Below are positions 62,836 through 64,000 of a stretch of DNA of 64,000 nt, piece after piece; the stretch's first letter is position 1, and each line of letters starts with the position of its first letter. The notes beneath the pieces were generated by a model. That model was not told the origin of the DNA. It saw only the letters and a list, made by a program, of their open reading frames with translations, and did not search any database. The DNA lies in the NCBI RefSeq assembly GCF_003285015.1, contig NZ_QMFB01000001.1, forward strand, positions 558,001-622,000. Reading direction: 5' to 3'. The DNA is from Paenibacillus contaminans (GTDB lineage Bacteria > Bacillota > Bacilli > Paenibacillales > NBRC-103111). The position numbers and the translations under genes are program-made.

Positions 62836-63571
62836 ATTGGGAATCCCCCTGACGGCTTTTGACGTTTACGACGTACTTTTTATACTCGTTGCCGTATTTG
62901 GAAAAGCTCGTTCGAAACATGTGATGCTCCGAAAGCATTTTCGACAGCCAGACCGGCATCGTTTTCTCCGCCTTGACTTCCATCAGCCATCGCCCCTGTT
63001 CGAGCAAGGCTTCGCCGTGGTCGCCGTCCTCCAGCTTCAGGTCGCAACGCCTGGACCGGATATTGGTGTCGAACGTAATGCGAAGATCGCGGTTATCGAT
63101 GCTGAACAGCGCTTTGCGTTCATATGCCAAATATACCTTAGGCATAAGCTCGTATCGCTGCATAAAATATTGAATCTCTTGAATCACCTGCTTGTTCATA
63201 TAAGGCTTAAGCTCAAGCTCAATTCCGGGCTTCATGAAATCATAGGCTTCTTGGAGCCGAAGAGCTGTTCTTCGTTTATTGACCAGGCCGAATACCTTCT
63301 TTTTCAGCTCCAAATACACTTTTGCGTTTTCTTTCGGAACGCCGTATCCTCGCAATCGAAGCTTTTCTTTATACTTCGGCTTCGAGAGACTTTTACGAAT
63401 AAGCGCGTCGTCCCATGTATCGTAGTAAATGTTGCTGATGGAATAGAACGGATGCTCTTTGTTGTAATCGTCGGGCTCCATATAGCCGAGCAGTCTGTTG
63501 TAAAACCGGTGAACGGCCGTATCGTCAAGCAAATATTTATTTTCATATCGGTTGAATACTTCAATTGCCAT
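62828..63571 (-). CDS. VTC-domain (polyphosphate-polymerase-like) protein
   Basis: A 247-residue protein if started at ATG 63571, 6 bases after AAAGGTGAG; the frame is open to 63955 but those upstream codons overlap the divergent promoter region. Tunnel-fold motifs of the VTC/CYTH type are visible: NRYENKYLLD, FYSISNIYYDT, YKEKLRLRGYG, VYLELKKKV, YERKALF and DLRITFDTNI, with many basic residues lining the fold. In yeast this domain makes polyphosphate from ATP; bacterial relatives in this operon type are uncharacterised. It heads the five-gene operon. Confidence 0.92.
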   Translation of the reverse strand: MAIEVFNRYENKYLLDDTAVHRFYNRLLGYMEPDDYNKEHPFYSISNIYYDTWDDALIRKSLSKPKYKEKLRLRGYGVPKENAKVYLELKKKVFGLVNKRRTALRLQEAYDFMKPGIELELKPYMNKQVIQEIQYFMQRYELMPKVYLAYERKALFSIDNRDLRITFDTNIRSRRCDLKLEDGDHGEALLEQGRWLMEVKAEKTMPVWLSKMLSEHHMFRTSFSKYGNEYKKYVVNVKSRQGDSQYA

Positions 63572-63867
63572 ATTCCAGCTCACCTTTCCGCGTTCGTTTC
63601 CGTCACTATTCGAAGTATATCTCCTTAAACTGAAGGGGCTCTGAAGACAAGTTGAATGATTCATGAGCGTTCGCTGAAAGACTGCTGAATGTTGCTGTAT
63701 TTGGATCGAACGTGAGGCAATCCGTAACAAGGATAAACGGCTTCGCCTACCTTTGGGACGGGCGCGTTTACCGTTGAAATATAGGCACTTGATAGGTGGA
63801 ACATATAAACTTATATTTAAAAAAATGATACAATAACGAAAAAAGCAGCAAGTACGGAGGTTGGAGC

Positions 63868-64000
63868 ATGCGAATCGGAATTGTCCCTTTTCAAGAACAA
63901 GATCACGATAGATTGGTGGAAATTTGGTACGAGGCTGTACGTGATACGCATACATTTTTGACGGAAGAGGATATTGATTTTTATCATCAAATGGTGAAAA
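63868..64000 (+). CDS. GNAT-family N-acetyltransferase (3' end outside window)
   Basis: The frame from ATG 63868 (ACGGAGG, 8 bases upstream) runs off the end after 44 codons with no stop. The start MRIGIVPFQEQDHDRLVEIW, then YEAVRDTHTFLTEEDI, is typical of YjaB-like GNAT acetyltransferases. It is divergent from the VTC operon; the 296 bases between the two starts hold an A/T-rich stretch near 63805-63840 that may contain a promoter (TACAAT at 63829), but no good -35 was found. Confidence 0.8.
   Translation, partial: MRIGIVPFQEQDHDRLVEIWYEAVRDTHTFLTEEDIDFYHQMVK

Noticed and set aside
63572..63955. N-terminal extension of the VTC-domain frame up to 63955
   Set aside because: The extra 128 codons overlap the divergent GNAT gene, have no family similarity and lie before a strong ribosome site and ATG at 63571.

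Overview
The window reads as a chromosomal segment of a Gram-positive, Paenibacillus/Cohnella-like member of the Bacillota. This is inferred from the strong AGGAGG-type ribosome sites, YesM/YesN-type two-component systems beside LplA/B/C-type sugar transporters, lipoprotein solute-binding proteins, a T-box leader and a CotH-cluster-like VTC/DUF4956 operon. No rRNA, tRNA, CRISPR array, transposase or prophage block was seen. Most of the DNA is a carbohydrate-utilisation archipelago.

Layout. Positions 1-9751 hold cytoplasmic sugar enzymes on the + strand: two Gfo/Idh/MocA dehydrogenases, two TIM-barrel isomerases/epimerases, a large GH106-like hydrolase, an unrecognised 524-residue protein and a GH88 unsaturated glucuronyl hydrolase. 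At 9839 lies a Tat-exported protein with a tail-spike-like body and a peptidase S74 chaperone. Positions 12560-20906 carry a histidine kinase/response regulator pair, an LplA-like binding protein without permeases, a beta-helix protein and an acetyl-esterase-like hydrolase. Positions 21314-35964 hold a second binding protein, an MsmX/UgpC-type ATPase and a tightly overlapping run of a CBM-like/solute-binding fusion, two permease pairs, an NHL/TPR/Yip1 membrane protein, a DUF5696-like anchored protein and an SGNH esterase. Positions 36107-43838 hold two AraC regulators, a tandem ThuA protein, an MDR dehydrogenase, a HemD-like protein and a sulfatase. Positions 43960-51933 are a second YesN/YesM plus LplB/C/A system ending in a GH29 fucosidase.

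The last 12 kb is different: an ECF sigma/anti-sigma pair (- strand), a T-box leader with a CAA specifier driving a glutaminyl-tRNA synthetase gene that is broken by one in-frame TAA, an MDR reductase, a low-molecular-weight phosphatase, a GrpB protein, and a five-gene - strand operon (VTC-domain protein, DUF4956, polysaccharide-binding lipoprotein, phosphodiester glycosidase, GT2-GtrA). A truncated GNAT acetyltransferase closes the window.

How it works together (inference): anchored binding proteins and surface hydrolases capture a decorated, partly acetylated, sulfated and fucosylated polysaccharide. Permeases served by the shared ATPase import oligosaccharides, and the cytoplasmic GH88, GH106-like, dehydrogenase and isomerase enzymes finish them. 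The most notable non-coding signals are a conserved AAGCCTGT-containing box at fixed distance from TATAAT in front of three genes spread over 15 kb, and a two-copy interspersed element built from four copies of one motif with a compensatory base-pair change between copies.
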